Positions 8,163 to 15,644 of a stretch of DNA of 32,137 nucleotides are shown piece by piece (position 1 is the first letter of the stretch; the number at the start of each line of letters is the position of its first letter). The translations under genes and the position numbers were made by a program. The notes under the pieces are model-generated. The model did not search any database and had not been told where the DNA came from. It worked only from the letters and a program-made list of their open reading frames with translations. The DNA is taken from positions 1 through 32,137 of the forward strand of contig JAHRHW010000002.1 of assembly GCA_019100305.1 (NCBI GenBank). Reading direction: 5' to 3'. Origin of the DNA: Candidatus Thiodiazotropha taylori. Its GTDB lineage: Bacteria > Pseudomonadota > Gammaproteobacteria > Chromatiales > Chromatiaceae.

Positions 8163-8228
8163 TGTTGATTGTTCAATGGATCGAATCGCCCTACTCCAAG
8201 CATTGATAGGGCGATTTGACCATCAACA
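8163..8228. other. Large stem-loop between the Spy-like gene and the response-regulator gene
   Basis: A ten-pair perfect stem, AATCGCCCTA (8184-8193) with TAGGGCGATT (8207-8216), closes a 13-base loop. A second outer stem, TGTTGAT (8163-8169) with ATCAACA (8222-8228), encloses it. It begins five bases after the Spy-like stop codon. There is no U-tract, so it is not a standard intrinsic terminator. It could act as an mRNA stabiliser or a partial block that makes the periplasmic protein more abundant than the regulator and kinase. Confidence 0.6.
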
Positions 8229-8350
8229 CAACTGATTGTCGGATCAGAAACCGGTACTGGGTTTAACAGTGAGTATTTGGGTGGTCTCTACCGATTAAGA
8301 TATGCTTTGGCCTGTAAACAGAAATCTTTGACTAATATGCGGATCGTTTG

Positions 8351-9025
8351 ATGCCTCAGATACTGCTTATTGATGATGACCAGGAGCTGGCAGCACCTCT
8401 CAGCGAGTATTTCTCCCGTTACGGTTTGAGCCTCATATCCGCTATCACCCCATCCCAAGGATTTGAATACCTCCGAACTTCCAAACCTGACTTGATCGTA
8501 CTTGATATCATGCTTCCTGAAATGGATGGATTTGAGGTCTGTCGTCAGATCAGAAAAAGCAGCGATATTCCGATCCTTATGCTGACTGCCAGAGGAGAGG
8601 TGATGGATCGTGTTATTGGCTTGGAGATCGGTGCTGATGATTATCTGGCTAAACCCTTTGAACCAAGGGAGCTGGTTGCCAGAATTCAGAATATTCTTAA
8701 ACGTAGTCAGTCTCATTCTACTCCTTCAAACACTCATGAGCTCGGCGATATTCAGTTGAACCAAGTGCAGCAATGTGCTTCGATTGACAACCGTAACTTA
8801 AATCTGACACATCTGGAATATCTACTGCTTGAGCTTTTTGTCTTGCATCCAGGTCAAGTCTTCAGTCGAGATGAGATTCTAACTGCGATTAAGGGTGTGG
8901 AAGCTGATCTCTATACCAGGTCAGTTGACATACTGGTCAGTCGTCTACGTCAAAAAATCCAACCACTGGACTATATCAAGACAGTATGGGGTTCCGGTTA
9001 CCGTATGGTAGGACCCATCCAATGA
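8351..9025 (+). CDS. OmpR/CpxR-family response regulator
   Basis: A 224-residue two-domain regulator. The receiver domain (1-115) has the acidic pocket IDDD (about 7-10), phospho-acceptor D52 in VLDIMLPEMDG, the switch threonine in LMLTARG, and the lysine in YLAKPF. The segment MLTARGEVMDRVIGLEIGADDYLAKPF closely resembles E. coli CpxR. The winged-helix output domain covers about 130-224, with the recognition segment DLYTRSVDILVSRLRQKI and the final hairpin IKTVWGSGYRMV. The ATG at 8351 is preferred over the TTG just before it. The stop overlaps the kinase start in an ATGA, so the two are translationally coupled. It probably binds the phased GTTACA repeats upstream of the Spy-like gene. Confidence 0.92.
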   Translation: MPQILLIDDDQELAAPLSEYFSRYGLSLISAITPSQGFEYLRTSKPDLIVLDIMLPEMDGFEVCRQIRKSSDIPILMLTARGEVMDRVIGLEIGADDYLAKPFEPRELVARIQNILKRSQSHSTPSNTHELGDIQLNQVQQCASIDNRNLNLTHLEYLLLELFVLHPGQVFSRDEILTAIKGVEADLYTRSVDILVSRLRQKIQPLDYIKTVWGSGYRMVGPIQ

Positions 9026-10326
9026 AACTTCGCCATAGACTCAGTATCCGCTTGATTGTACTGTTTATAATAATCAGCATCCTGATTATATTCGTACTCA
9101 ACACTGGCTTTCGCTACGGTATACGTGACGAATTCAAACGTCTGGCGGAACCTCATCTGGTCGAATATGTCGATCACCTGCAACAGCAGATCGGTACACC
9201 GCCAGATATTCTCGCTGCTTCAGCATTGGCTGAAAGACTTAGCATCGATATTCAGATCAGTTCGCCTGGTGAACGCTGGTCCAGCAGTGACGATTTTCTC
9301 GATGAAGAGAGCCTGAATTTTCATCAGCATCAACTTTCAAGCGGGCGTATTGTTGAGGTCAGTCATCAAGCCAGCCGTTTCATAATGCAGTTACAAGAAG
9401 GTAATATCACTACCTTGTATATCACCAAACAGAAATTCAATAGCTCTCAATTACCCTTAATTGCTTCCATCACCATCGTTGTCGTGTTGCTTTTGATCGC
9501 ACTGACCTATCACTTTGTTCGACGTCTTTTTCTGCCAATCGAGACCATTCGTCAAGGTGTGGCCAGTTTCGGTTCAGGAGACCTGAAATACCGTATCAAA
9601 CTTCAACGTAAGGATGAGTTGGGAGAACTGGCCCACAGTGTCAACATTATGGCTGATGAGATACAGGGAATGCTGGAAGCAAAACGCCAGCTATTACTCG
9701 CAATCAGCCATGAGTTGAGATCCCCTCTAACCCGAGTGAGACTCAATGCAGAGCTTGTTGAACATGGTGATCCAAGGGAACGTATCATCCAGGATCTGAA
9801 ACTACTGGAACAGCAGTTAAACGAATTGTTGGAAACCGAACGGCTGGAGTCCAATCATACAAAACTTGATCTGCAACTGGCTGATCCACTGCAATTGATC
9901 GATTCGGTTACAAAGGAGCATTTTGCAGATAGCCAGTGGCAAAGTCACTTTGATGAGAGTAACGGATTAATCCACTTGGACATTGCACGTATCAAGCTGT
10001 TAATCAAAAACCTGCTGGACAATGCCGAGCGCCACACTAACCTGCAACAAGGAGCGGTTGAAATCCATAGTCATATAACCAAGGAAGGCTGGCATTTTCG
10101 AGTCATAGATCATGGGGCCGGTATTGCTGAAGAGCATCTATCACACTTGACCGAGCCATTTTATCGAGTCGACAAAGCCCGCCAGAGATCCACCGGGGGA
10201 TATGGATTGGGACTCTATCTATGCCGGGTCATCGCAGAAGCCCATGGTGGACAACTGACGATTGCGAGTCAATTGGGTAAAGGTACACAAGTCTCAGTAA
10301 CCATACCTCATACTAGGGCCTGTTAA
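9022..10326 (+). CDS. Two-component sensor histidine kinase (CpxA-like architecture)
   Basis: A 434-residue membrane kinase starting at the ATG that overlaps the regulator stop by four bases. Order: membrane segment about 9-29; periplasmic sensor about 30-145; membrane segment about 147-166; HAMP about 167-220; dimerisation domain with phospho-accepting H230 in SHELRSPLTRVRL; ATPase domain with N box LLIKNLLDNAERH, G1 box DHGAGIAE, and G2 box GGYGLGLYLC. The order and gene context (Spy-like protein, regulator, kinase) match envelope-stress or metal-responsive systems such as Cpx. The periplasmic sensor shows no cysteine or histidine cluster, so metal specificity, if any, may lie in the Spy-like partner. 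The last codons (TRAC and stop) fall inside a 28-bp repeat shared with another locus. Confidence 0.92.
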   Translation: MKLRHRLSIRLIVLFIIISILIIFVLNTGFRYGIRDEFKRLAEPHLVEYVDHLQQQIGTPPDILAASALAERLSIDIQISSPGERWSSSDDFLDEESLNFHQHQLSSGRIVEVSHQASRFIMQLQEGNITTLYITKQKFNSSQLPLIASITIVVVLLLIALTYHFVRRLFLPIETIRQGVASFGSGDLKYRIKLQRKDELGELAHSVNIMADEIQGMLEAKRQLLLAISHELRSPLTRVRLNAELVEHGDPRERIIQDLKLLEQQLNELLETERLESNHTKLDLQLADPLQLIDSVTKEHFADSQWQSHFDESNGLIHLDIARIKLLIKNLLDNAERHTNLQQGAVEIHSHITKEGWHFRVIDHGAGIAEEHLSHLTEPFYRVDKARQRSTGGYGLGLYLCRVIAEAHGGQLTIASQLGKGTQVSVTIPHTRAC

Positions 10327-10338
10327 CACTAATCCAAT
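10311..10338. repeat. 28-bp dispersed repeat, copy 1
   Basis: Twenty-eight bases starting TACTAGGGCCTGTTAACA are identical to 27006-27033. This copy supplies the last four codons and the TAA stop of the histidine kinase gene and lies in the convergent junction with dgt. Confidence 0.8.
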
Positions 10339-10342
10339 ACGC

Positions 10343-11704
10343 TTAACCGGGCAAAGAGATTCCGGTTACTTTTTTGTACAATGAGACGGCATAAGAATCG
10401 GTCATTCCTGAGACAAAATCAGTCAGGCGTAACAACCTGGTATAGTCATCCTGTACAGGTATGGCATCATCTCCAATAAATTGTTCAGGTATCAAGCGAA
10501 TCATCATCTGGCTTCTTGGGGTGGCGCTGGTACCGTGCTCAGCAACATCATCGATAATTGGAATAAACCGTTCAAGCAGTTCACTGATGACTTGAAAACC
10601 GGCCGTCTCTATCTCGATAACTTCCGGTGCAATATAGATCTTCTCCCCAGCTACCTGAATCAGACGATCCATCTCTTGGCGATGGGGAATAGAGCTCATC
10701 AATGGTTCGTCGAATTCACCTTTGAGAATCGCCGGCTCATGATCCAGAAAACAGCTTAGAATCTCACTGATGGCTTTACTGATCACCTTCGCACGTAAAA
10801 ACTCAACTTTTTCCTTGTCGCCTCCAATACGCTTCAGTCGGGACGTTTGAATCGAGGAGTCGGCCAAAATATCACTGTAGAGATCAAGCGCCTCCTGGTA
10901 ACTGATATGTCCGAGACGGAATCCATCCTCGATATCGATGACCCGATAACAGATGTCATCCGCAGCTTCCACCAAATAGGAGAGCGGGTGACGATGCCAG
11001 ATAGATAACACGGGATCCCTTCTTATCAAGCCAACCGCCTTGGCTACGGTTTCGAAATTCTCCTGATCCTGCGCTGTGAACCCTGGTTTTTTGGCACTGA
11101 CCCCATCGAAACGCCCTTTGCCGATGCAGGACTCTCTCGGGTATTTGGTGAATGCTGCCAGGGTGGCGCAGGTCAATTGCAGCCCCCCCGGGTTATCGCG
11201 ATTCTGCAATCTGGTAATTACCCGAAACCCCTGGGCATTACCTTCAAAATTCAGGAAATCCTCCCGTTGGCTGCCATTGAGCACGGCAACGCGCTGCCTG
11301 CCGTAGTCAGCGGTTTCCGCCCAATGACGAATTGCATCTTCGCCTGAATGCCCGAACGGCGGATTCCCGATGTCATGTGCCAGGCAGGCTGCGGCGCAGA
11401 TATCACCAAAATCCGATGCCTCGTATCCTTTCAGCTTGTGCCTGGCGATGATCTGTTCACCGACCAGGGTACCCAGGGAACGACCAACGCTTGATGACTC
11501 AAGACTATGAGTTAGGCGGGTCCGGACATAATCGATTTTGGAGAGGGGGAAAATCTGAGTCTTGTCCTGCATTCGTCTGAAGGCGGACGAGAAGACAATA
11601 CGATCAAAATCCCTTTGAAAATCCGTGCGGGAAGTTGTACTGGTCGGTTGATCTTTCGATCCAAGACGTTGGCGGGATAAGAGTTGTGACCAAATCATCG
11701 ACAT
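10343..11704 (-). CDS. dgt: Deoxyguanosinetriphosphate triphosphohydrolase (dGTPase)
   Basis: A 453-residue HD-domain enzyme that hydrolyses dGTP, and in many homologues other dNTPs, to the nucleoside and triphosphate. The N-terminal FQRDFDRIVFSSAFRRMQDKTQIFPL and RTRLTHSLE (H66) are hallmarks. The metal-binding HD pair is H110-D111 in CLAHDIGNPPFGHSGE, where H119 is likely catalytic. HPLSYLVEAADDICYRVIDIEDG supplies the distal metal aspartate. Length is typical. It works in dNTP pool control, and related enzymes limit phage replication. Two ATG codons are possible (11704, 11698); an AAGGA site lies about 12 bases before the first. The gene stands alone, converging on the kinase gene. Confidence 0.93.
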   Translation of the reverse strand: MSMIWSQLLSRQRLGSKDQPTSTTSRTDFQRDFDRIVFSSAFRRMQDKTQIFPLSKIDYVRTRLTHSLESSSVGRSLGTLVGEQIIARHKLKGYEASDFGDICAAACLAHDIGNPPFGHSGEDAIRHWAETADYGRQRVAVLNGSQREDFLNFEGNAQGFRVITRLQNRDNPGGLQLTCATLAAFTKYPRESCIGKGRFDGVSAKKPGFTAQDQENFETVAKAVGLIRRDPVLSIWHRHPLSYLVEAADDICYRVIDIEDGFRLGHISYQEALDLYSDILADSSIQTSRLKRIGGDKEKVEFLRAKVISKAISEILSCFLDHEPAILKGEFDEPLMSSIPHRQEMDRLIQVAGEKIYIAPEVIEIETAGFQVISELLERFIPIIDDVAEHGTSATPRSQMMIRLIPEQFIGDDAIPVQDDYTRLLRLTDFVSGMTDSYAVSLYKKVTGISLPG

Positions 11705-11937
11705 GGGTCGATTCTATCCTTAAATATAGTGCTAATGTGATTGTTGTTTGGCTGTGAATGATAGCGACAGCTTGCGACAGAATCACCCCAGTATATGGGA
11801 TTTCCACTGAAATAACCTGTTTCTGCAAACAAGCTGAGCAAACCGTAAGCTAACCTCAAGGACTCAGCCGAAACACAGAGTCCCACACCGGACACTCCTA
11901 TCCGAAACCCGAGTATAAGTCATTATTTTATTTTTAT

Positions 11938-12825
11938 TCAGTTACTTACAGCATCGTTAGCCAACCTTTCATCGGTTTCCCTGCCACCTTTGAGTGCGAT
12001 GATTCCGGCCAGTCCGATCAGGAACGCACCAAATACAAACTGCAGGCTCAGGGTCTCTCCCCACAACAGATAGCCATAGGCGGCGCCAAACAGGACGGAT
12101 GTATAGGTGAATGGGCTTACTCTGGCAGCGGTCGCTATGGCATATCCACGCGTCAAGAGCAGTTGGCCCAATGTGCCGAATAATCCCAGCAGTGCAAATA
12201 ACCACCACTCCGTGACGGTGGGTTGTTGCCAATTCCAGCCCATCGGGATTGCAGAGATCAATGTACTCAACAGTGCGAAGTAGAAGACCACTCTGATTGA
12301 AGGCTCTGTTTTGCCTAACCGACGCAGGCTGACTTTAGCCAATGAGGCAAAAACACCCCCCAGAAGGCCGATCAGGGCGATTTGATTGAACTCACCACCT
12401 GGATTCAGAACCAGAATGACACCGACAAAGCCGATTCCGATCGCCAGCAGGACAGTGCGATACATAGGTTCACTCAGCCAATACCAGGCAATCAAGGGCA
12501 TGAAGAGTGGTGACGTCATTTTCAGCAGCATGCCATCAGCCAGCGGCAGATTGGCTAACGCATAAAAAAAGCAGTACATGGCGGAAACGCCTGCAACAGA
12601 GCGTAGCAGATGCAGGTGAAACACCTGGGTTTTCAGGCGAACAAAGCCAGCACCCCAGACCAGAGGCAGTAGCAGAGCAACTCCAAAGAGATTTCTCATG
12701 AACACAGCCATTTCGCTTGGCAGGCTTTGTGTCAGTTGCTTTACGACAGCTCCCATAGAGGCAAACATAAATTCAGAGAGCAGGATAAACAGTGCTCCCA
12801 ATAAAATATTTTGCTTATAAAACAT
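11938..12825 (-). CDS. EamA-family (DMT superfamily) membrane transporter
   Basis: A 295-residue protein with about ten hydrophobic helices in two repeated EamA halves, roughly residues 8-140 and 150-280. Diagnostic features are the opening ILLGALFILLSEFMFASMGAVVKQL, PLADGMLLKMTSPLFMPLIAWYWLSEP near the end of the first half, and the matching LFGAAYGYLLWGETLSLQFVFGAFLIGLAGI in the second, each with the conserved glutamate just after helix four. Family members export amino acids or other small metabolites. The substrate cannot be told from sequence. It is transcribed divergently from the DUF2959 gene; the 230 bases between it and dgt hold nothing I can name. Confidence 0.88.
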   Translation of the reverse strand: MFYKQNILLGALFILLSEFMFASMGAVVKQLTQSLPSEMAVFMRNLFGVALLLPLVWGAGFVRLKTQVFHLHLLRSVAGVSAMYCFFYALANLPLADGMLLKMTSPLFMPLIAWYWLSEPMYRTVLLAIGIGFVGVILVLNPGGEFNQIALIGLLGGVFASLAKVSLRRLGKTEPSIRVVFYFALLSTLISAIPMGWNWQQPTVTEWWLFALLGLFGTLGQLLLTRGYAIATAARVSPFTYTSVLFGAAYGYLLWGETLSLQFVFGAFLIGLAGIIALKGGRETDERLANDAVSN

Positions 12826-12978
12826 GGTCTTAATTAAGATACAAACTATTTGCGGTTAACCTGATCGAGAATATTAAATTTGTTTAAATTCCTGTAAATG
12901 AGTACAAGTGACATCGCTTCAATCGTATAGTGTGTGGCAGAATTGCCAATCTAACAGATTCCGAGAGGATAAGTTCAA

Positions 12979-13632
12979 ATGTTTGACCAAACTCGCAGCC
13001 CGTTTATCGCCCTGCTACTGATTCTGCTCAGCGGCTGTTCCAGTGTCTATTACGATACGATGGAGAGCGTCGGTTATCACAAACGGGATATTCTGGTGGA
13101 TCGGGTCGAAGCCGCAAAAGATGCCCAAAGTGATGCCCAGGAGCAATTCAAGTCAGCACTTGACCAGTTTGCATCGGTTATCCGCTTAGAAGAGAGTGAT
13201 CTAAAGCGTGCCTATGACGATCTAAACCACGAATTTGAATCGAGTGAGAGTGCGGCCCAAGAGGTCACGGACCGGATTGACAAGGTCGAATCTGTTGCAG
13301 AGGATCTGTTTGAAGAGTGGCAGGAAGAGTTGGAACTCTACGAAAATCAAAAATTAAAAGCCGCCAGTAAACAGCAATTGAGTAAAACCAAGAGCCGCTA
13401 CCAGGGAATGCTCAAATCGATGCGTCAAGCTGAGCGGACCATGCAACCCGTACTCAATAACTTCCGTGACAATGTACTCTATCTGAAACATAACCTGAAT
13501 GCACAGGCCATCGGCTCGTTAAGAGGAGAGTTCGGTAATCTGAAAGCGGATATTACCAATTTGATCAATCGCATGAACCAATCGATAAAACGTTCAGACG
13601 AATTCATACGCGATATGCAGAGTGCAAACTAA
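12979..13632 (+). CDS. DUF2959-family lipoprotein
   Basis: A 217-residue lipoprotein. The signal FIALLLILLSGC ends in a lipobox with the lipidated cysteine at residue 20, followed by SSVYYDTMESVGYHKRDILVDRVEAAKDAQ, the conserved opening of DUF2959. Almost all the rest is charged and helical with heptad-like spacing, consistent with a coiled coil. The residue after the cysteine is Ser, not Asp, suggesting sorting to the outer membrane. AGAGGA lies ten bases before the ATG. No function is established for the family as far as I know. The third copy of the dispersed repeat starts four bases after its stop. Confidence 0.85.
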   Translation: MFDQTRSPFIALLLILLSGCSSVYYDTMESVGYHKRDILVDRVEAAKDAQSDAQEQFKSALDQFASVIRLEESDLKRAYDDLNHEFESSESAAQEVTDRIDKVESVAEDLFEEWQEELELYENQKLKAASKQQLSKTKSRYQGMLKSMRQAERTMQPVLNNFRDNVLYLKHNLNAQAIGSLRGEFGNLKADITNLINRMNQSIKRSDEFIRDMQSAN

Positions 13633-13635
13633 GAT

Positions 13636-13654
13636 CTGTTAACACTAATCGAAT
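13636..13654. repeat. Partial copy of the dispersed repeat, copy 3
   Basis: CTGTTAACACTAATCGAAT matches 18 of 19 bases of the 3' part of the repeat at 10311-10338 and 27006-27033. It begins four bases after the DUF2959 stop codon and so is again at a gene 3' end. Confidence 0.65.
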
Positions 13655-13794
13655 CGGTCCTGGCATATTGTCTTATCCCTTTTTCATTCAGCCAATACGC
13701 TGCAACTGTGACGGCCTAGGCATACGTTTGCATAATGATACAGGATATCGATACTTCGTGATGATATCAGACATAGACAATACCGATTAAGAAG

Positions 13795-15363
13795 ATGCAC
13801 TACTTTCGCGGCAGCTCTCTCTCCTCATATCATCCACTTTACCATCTGCATCATCTGGTCGCGGTTCTATTTTTAGTTTCCATAGCCTTCTCTTCCCACC
13901 TGTTTTTCAATGGTTTGGGTGGACATGACCTGATTCTCATGACCGCCGTAATTTGTGGCTATATGGCACTCAATATTGGGGCTAATGATGCCGGCAACAA
14001 CATTGGCCCCTTGGTTGGCTCTGCAGTAATCACTCTCTCCGGCGCTGTGGCATTAGCCGCCATATTTGAGTTTTTCGGAGCATTCCTCGCGGGCAGAGAA
14101 GTTGTCAGCACGATAAAGCACGGTATTGTAGAGCAACAGCAACTCGGTGGTGCCAGAGAGATTGTACTGGTGATGATCAGTGCTCTGCTTGCCAGTGGCC
14201 TCTGGTTGAATATCGCCACCGCCACAGGCACACCGGTATCCACTACCCATACCATCGTTGGGGGAGTACTCGGTGCCGGCATTACAATTGGTGGAGCTTC
14301 AGTTGTAAATTGGCAGGCACTGGGAACGATCGGCATCAGCTGGTTCCTTTCTCCCCTGTTGGGTAGTGCGATCGCTGCACTGCTCCTCTATCTGATCAAG
14401 CGCAATATCACTTACCAGATAGAGATGTCTCGCGCTACTGAACGACTGGTTCCGGTGTTTGTAGGCTTAATGGCCTTCACCTTCACCACCTATCTGCTTA
14501 CCAAGGGACTGAAAAGCAGTTGGCGGACAGATTTAACCACCGCACTGCTTTGTGGTTTGAGTGTTGGCATCGGTACTTTTTTAATTATAAAACCAATCAT
14601 CAAACAACATGTGGCACTTTTGCCCAATACAAAATCCGCGGTTAACCGTCATTTCAATATTCCGCTTCTCATTGCCGCAGGATTATTGAGCTTCGCCCAT
14701 GGATCCAATGATGTTGCTAATGCAATTGGCCCTGTTATTGCCATAAAAGAAGCATTGGATTCCGACCAGAGTATAAGTCATACGGCGCTGCCTACCTGGG
14801 TACTGCTGGTTGGAGCCATCGGAATTCCACTGGGAATTGTGTTATATGGAAAACGCATGATCAAAACCATCGGTAATGAAATTACTGAATTTGATCAAAT
14901 CAGAGCATTTTGTGTTGTCACCTCGGTAACCATCACAGTTTTGCTTGCCAGCCTCCTGGGCATCCCAGTAAGCAGCACTCATACTACTGTTGGGGCTATA
15001 TTCGGAATTGGTTTCCTACGGGAAAACCTGAAAAAACAATACGCTGTCTCCATGGAAATCTTGAAGCGCCAAGCGACCAAACAAAATCAGCAGGAGATCG
15101 ATAATTTCATCCATCAGTTTGATGAATCGTCATTTCATGAAAAGGGTAAGCTCCTGAAAAGTCTCAATGGAAGTGACATAATCTCAAAGATCACAGAGAA
15201 GGACAGAAAATCACTCAACAAGCTGCATCGGAAGGAGCTGGTAAAGCGATCGACATTTATACGTATCCTCATTGGATGGGTAATCACGCTTCCAGTTGCC
15301 GGCCTGCTCGCTTCTTTAATATACACAATACTGGACTCAACAAACCTAATAGCTGTTGGTTGA
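13795..15363 (+). CDS. PiT-family inorganic phosphate permease
   Basis: A 522-residue membrane protein of the PHO4/PiT family (PF01384), which moves inorganic phosphate with H+ or Na+. The two inverted signature repeats are clear: MALNIGANDAGNNIGPLVG (about 57-75) and SFAHGSNDVANAIGPVIA (about 300-317). Each half also carries the TGTPVSTTHTIVGGVLGAG and LGIPVSSTHTTVGAIFGIG signatures. A cytoplasmic insertion of about 85 residues (roughly 415-500), rich in charged and helical residues, precedes the last membrane segment. The first signature has GANDAGNN instead of the more common GANDVANN. No phosphate regulator (phoU-like) gene adjoins. AAGAAG abuts the ATG, so the start is less certain than the rest. 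Confidence 0.9.
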   Translation: MHYFRGSSLSSYHPLYHLHHLVAVLFLVSIAFSSHLFFNGLGGHDLILMTAVICGYMALNIGANDAGNNIGPLVGSAVITLSGAVALAAIFEFFGAFLAGREVVSTIKHGIVEQQQLGGAREIVLVMISALLASGLWLNIATATGTPVSTTHTIVGGVLGAGITIGGASVVNWQALGTIGISWFLSPLLGSAIAALLLYLIKRNITYQIEMSRATERLVPVFVGLMAFTFTTYLLTKGLKSSWRTDLTTALLCGLSVGIGTFLIIKPIIKQHVALLPNTKSAVNRHFNIPLLIAAGLLSFAHGSNDVANAIGPVIAIKEALDSDQSISHTALPTWVLLVGAIGIPLGIVLYGKRMIKTIGNEITEFDQIRAFCVVTSVTITVLLASLLGIPVSSTHTTVGAIFGIGFLRENLKKQYAVSMEILKRQATKQNQQEIDNFIHQFDESSFHEKGKLLKSLNGSDIISKITEKDRKSLNKLHRKELVKRSTFIRILIGWVITLPVAGLLASLIYTILDSTNLIAVG

Positions 15364-15484
15364 TCATTTATAACCAAGTATTTTCATGCGTAATTGAGAA
15401 CCAGTCAGGTAGTCAAGAATATTGCAGAGCATCATCCTTTTGACTAACAACTCTTTTCCTACCATTTTACTGTAGCAAGAAAAG

Positions 15485-15506
15485 CCTCCCATTGGGGCAG
15501 ATTTTA
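15485..15506 (+). terminator. Weak intrinsic-terminator-like hairpin after the PiT gene
   Basis: GCCTC (15485-15489) and GGGGC (15495-15499) can pair, one pair being U-G, around a CCATT loop, followed by AGATTTT. It is about 120 bases after the PiT stop and upstream of the TonB receptor gene. The stem is short, so this is tentative. Confidence 0.3.
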
Positions 15507-15644
15507 ATATCCCTCCTTTCATGCCATAATCAGCTTGAAAGAGTGGAATTTACAGCACACCAATTTATAAACTGCGTTTATACCTATACTGTGGCTGTCA
15601 GCAGGACGTGGTTAGTTGGTCTCTGAAGGTAACTGACCTGTTTC

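Noticed and set aside
8288-8716. Minus-strand 142-codon frame over the regulator gene
   Set aside because: It is antisense to the conserved receiver domain of the response regulator and has no motif of its own.
8986-9021. Longer start for the histidine kinase
   Set aside because: The added 12 codons overlap the regulator's last codons in another frame; the ATGA overlap at 9022 is the usual coupling and gives a normal membrane N-terminus.
14636-14650. GGTTAACC palindrome in the PiT gene and other isolated GTTAAC sites
   Set aside because: They share only the six- to eight-base core with the dispersed repeat and lie inside coding sequence, so chance is enough.
15364-15644. Cobalamin riboswitch or Fur box before the TonB receptor gene
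   Set aside because: I looked for a B12-box-like element and for GATAAT-type hexamers and found neither; a short GGTC/GACC hairpin near the ATG is not enough.
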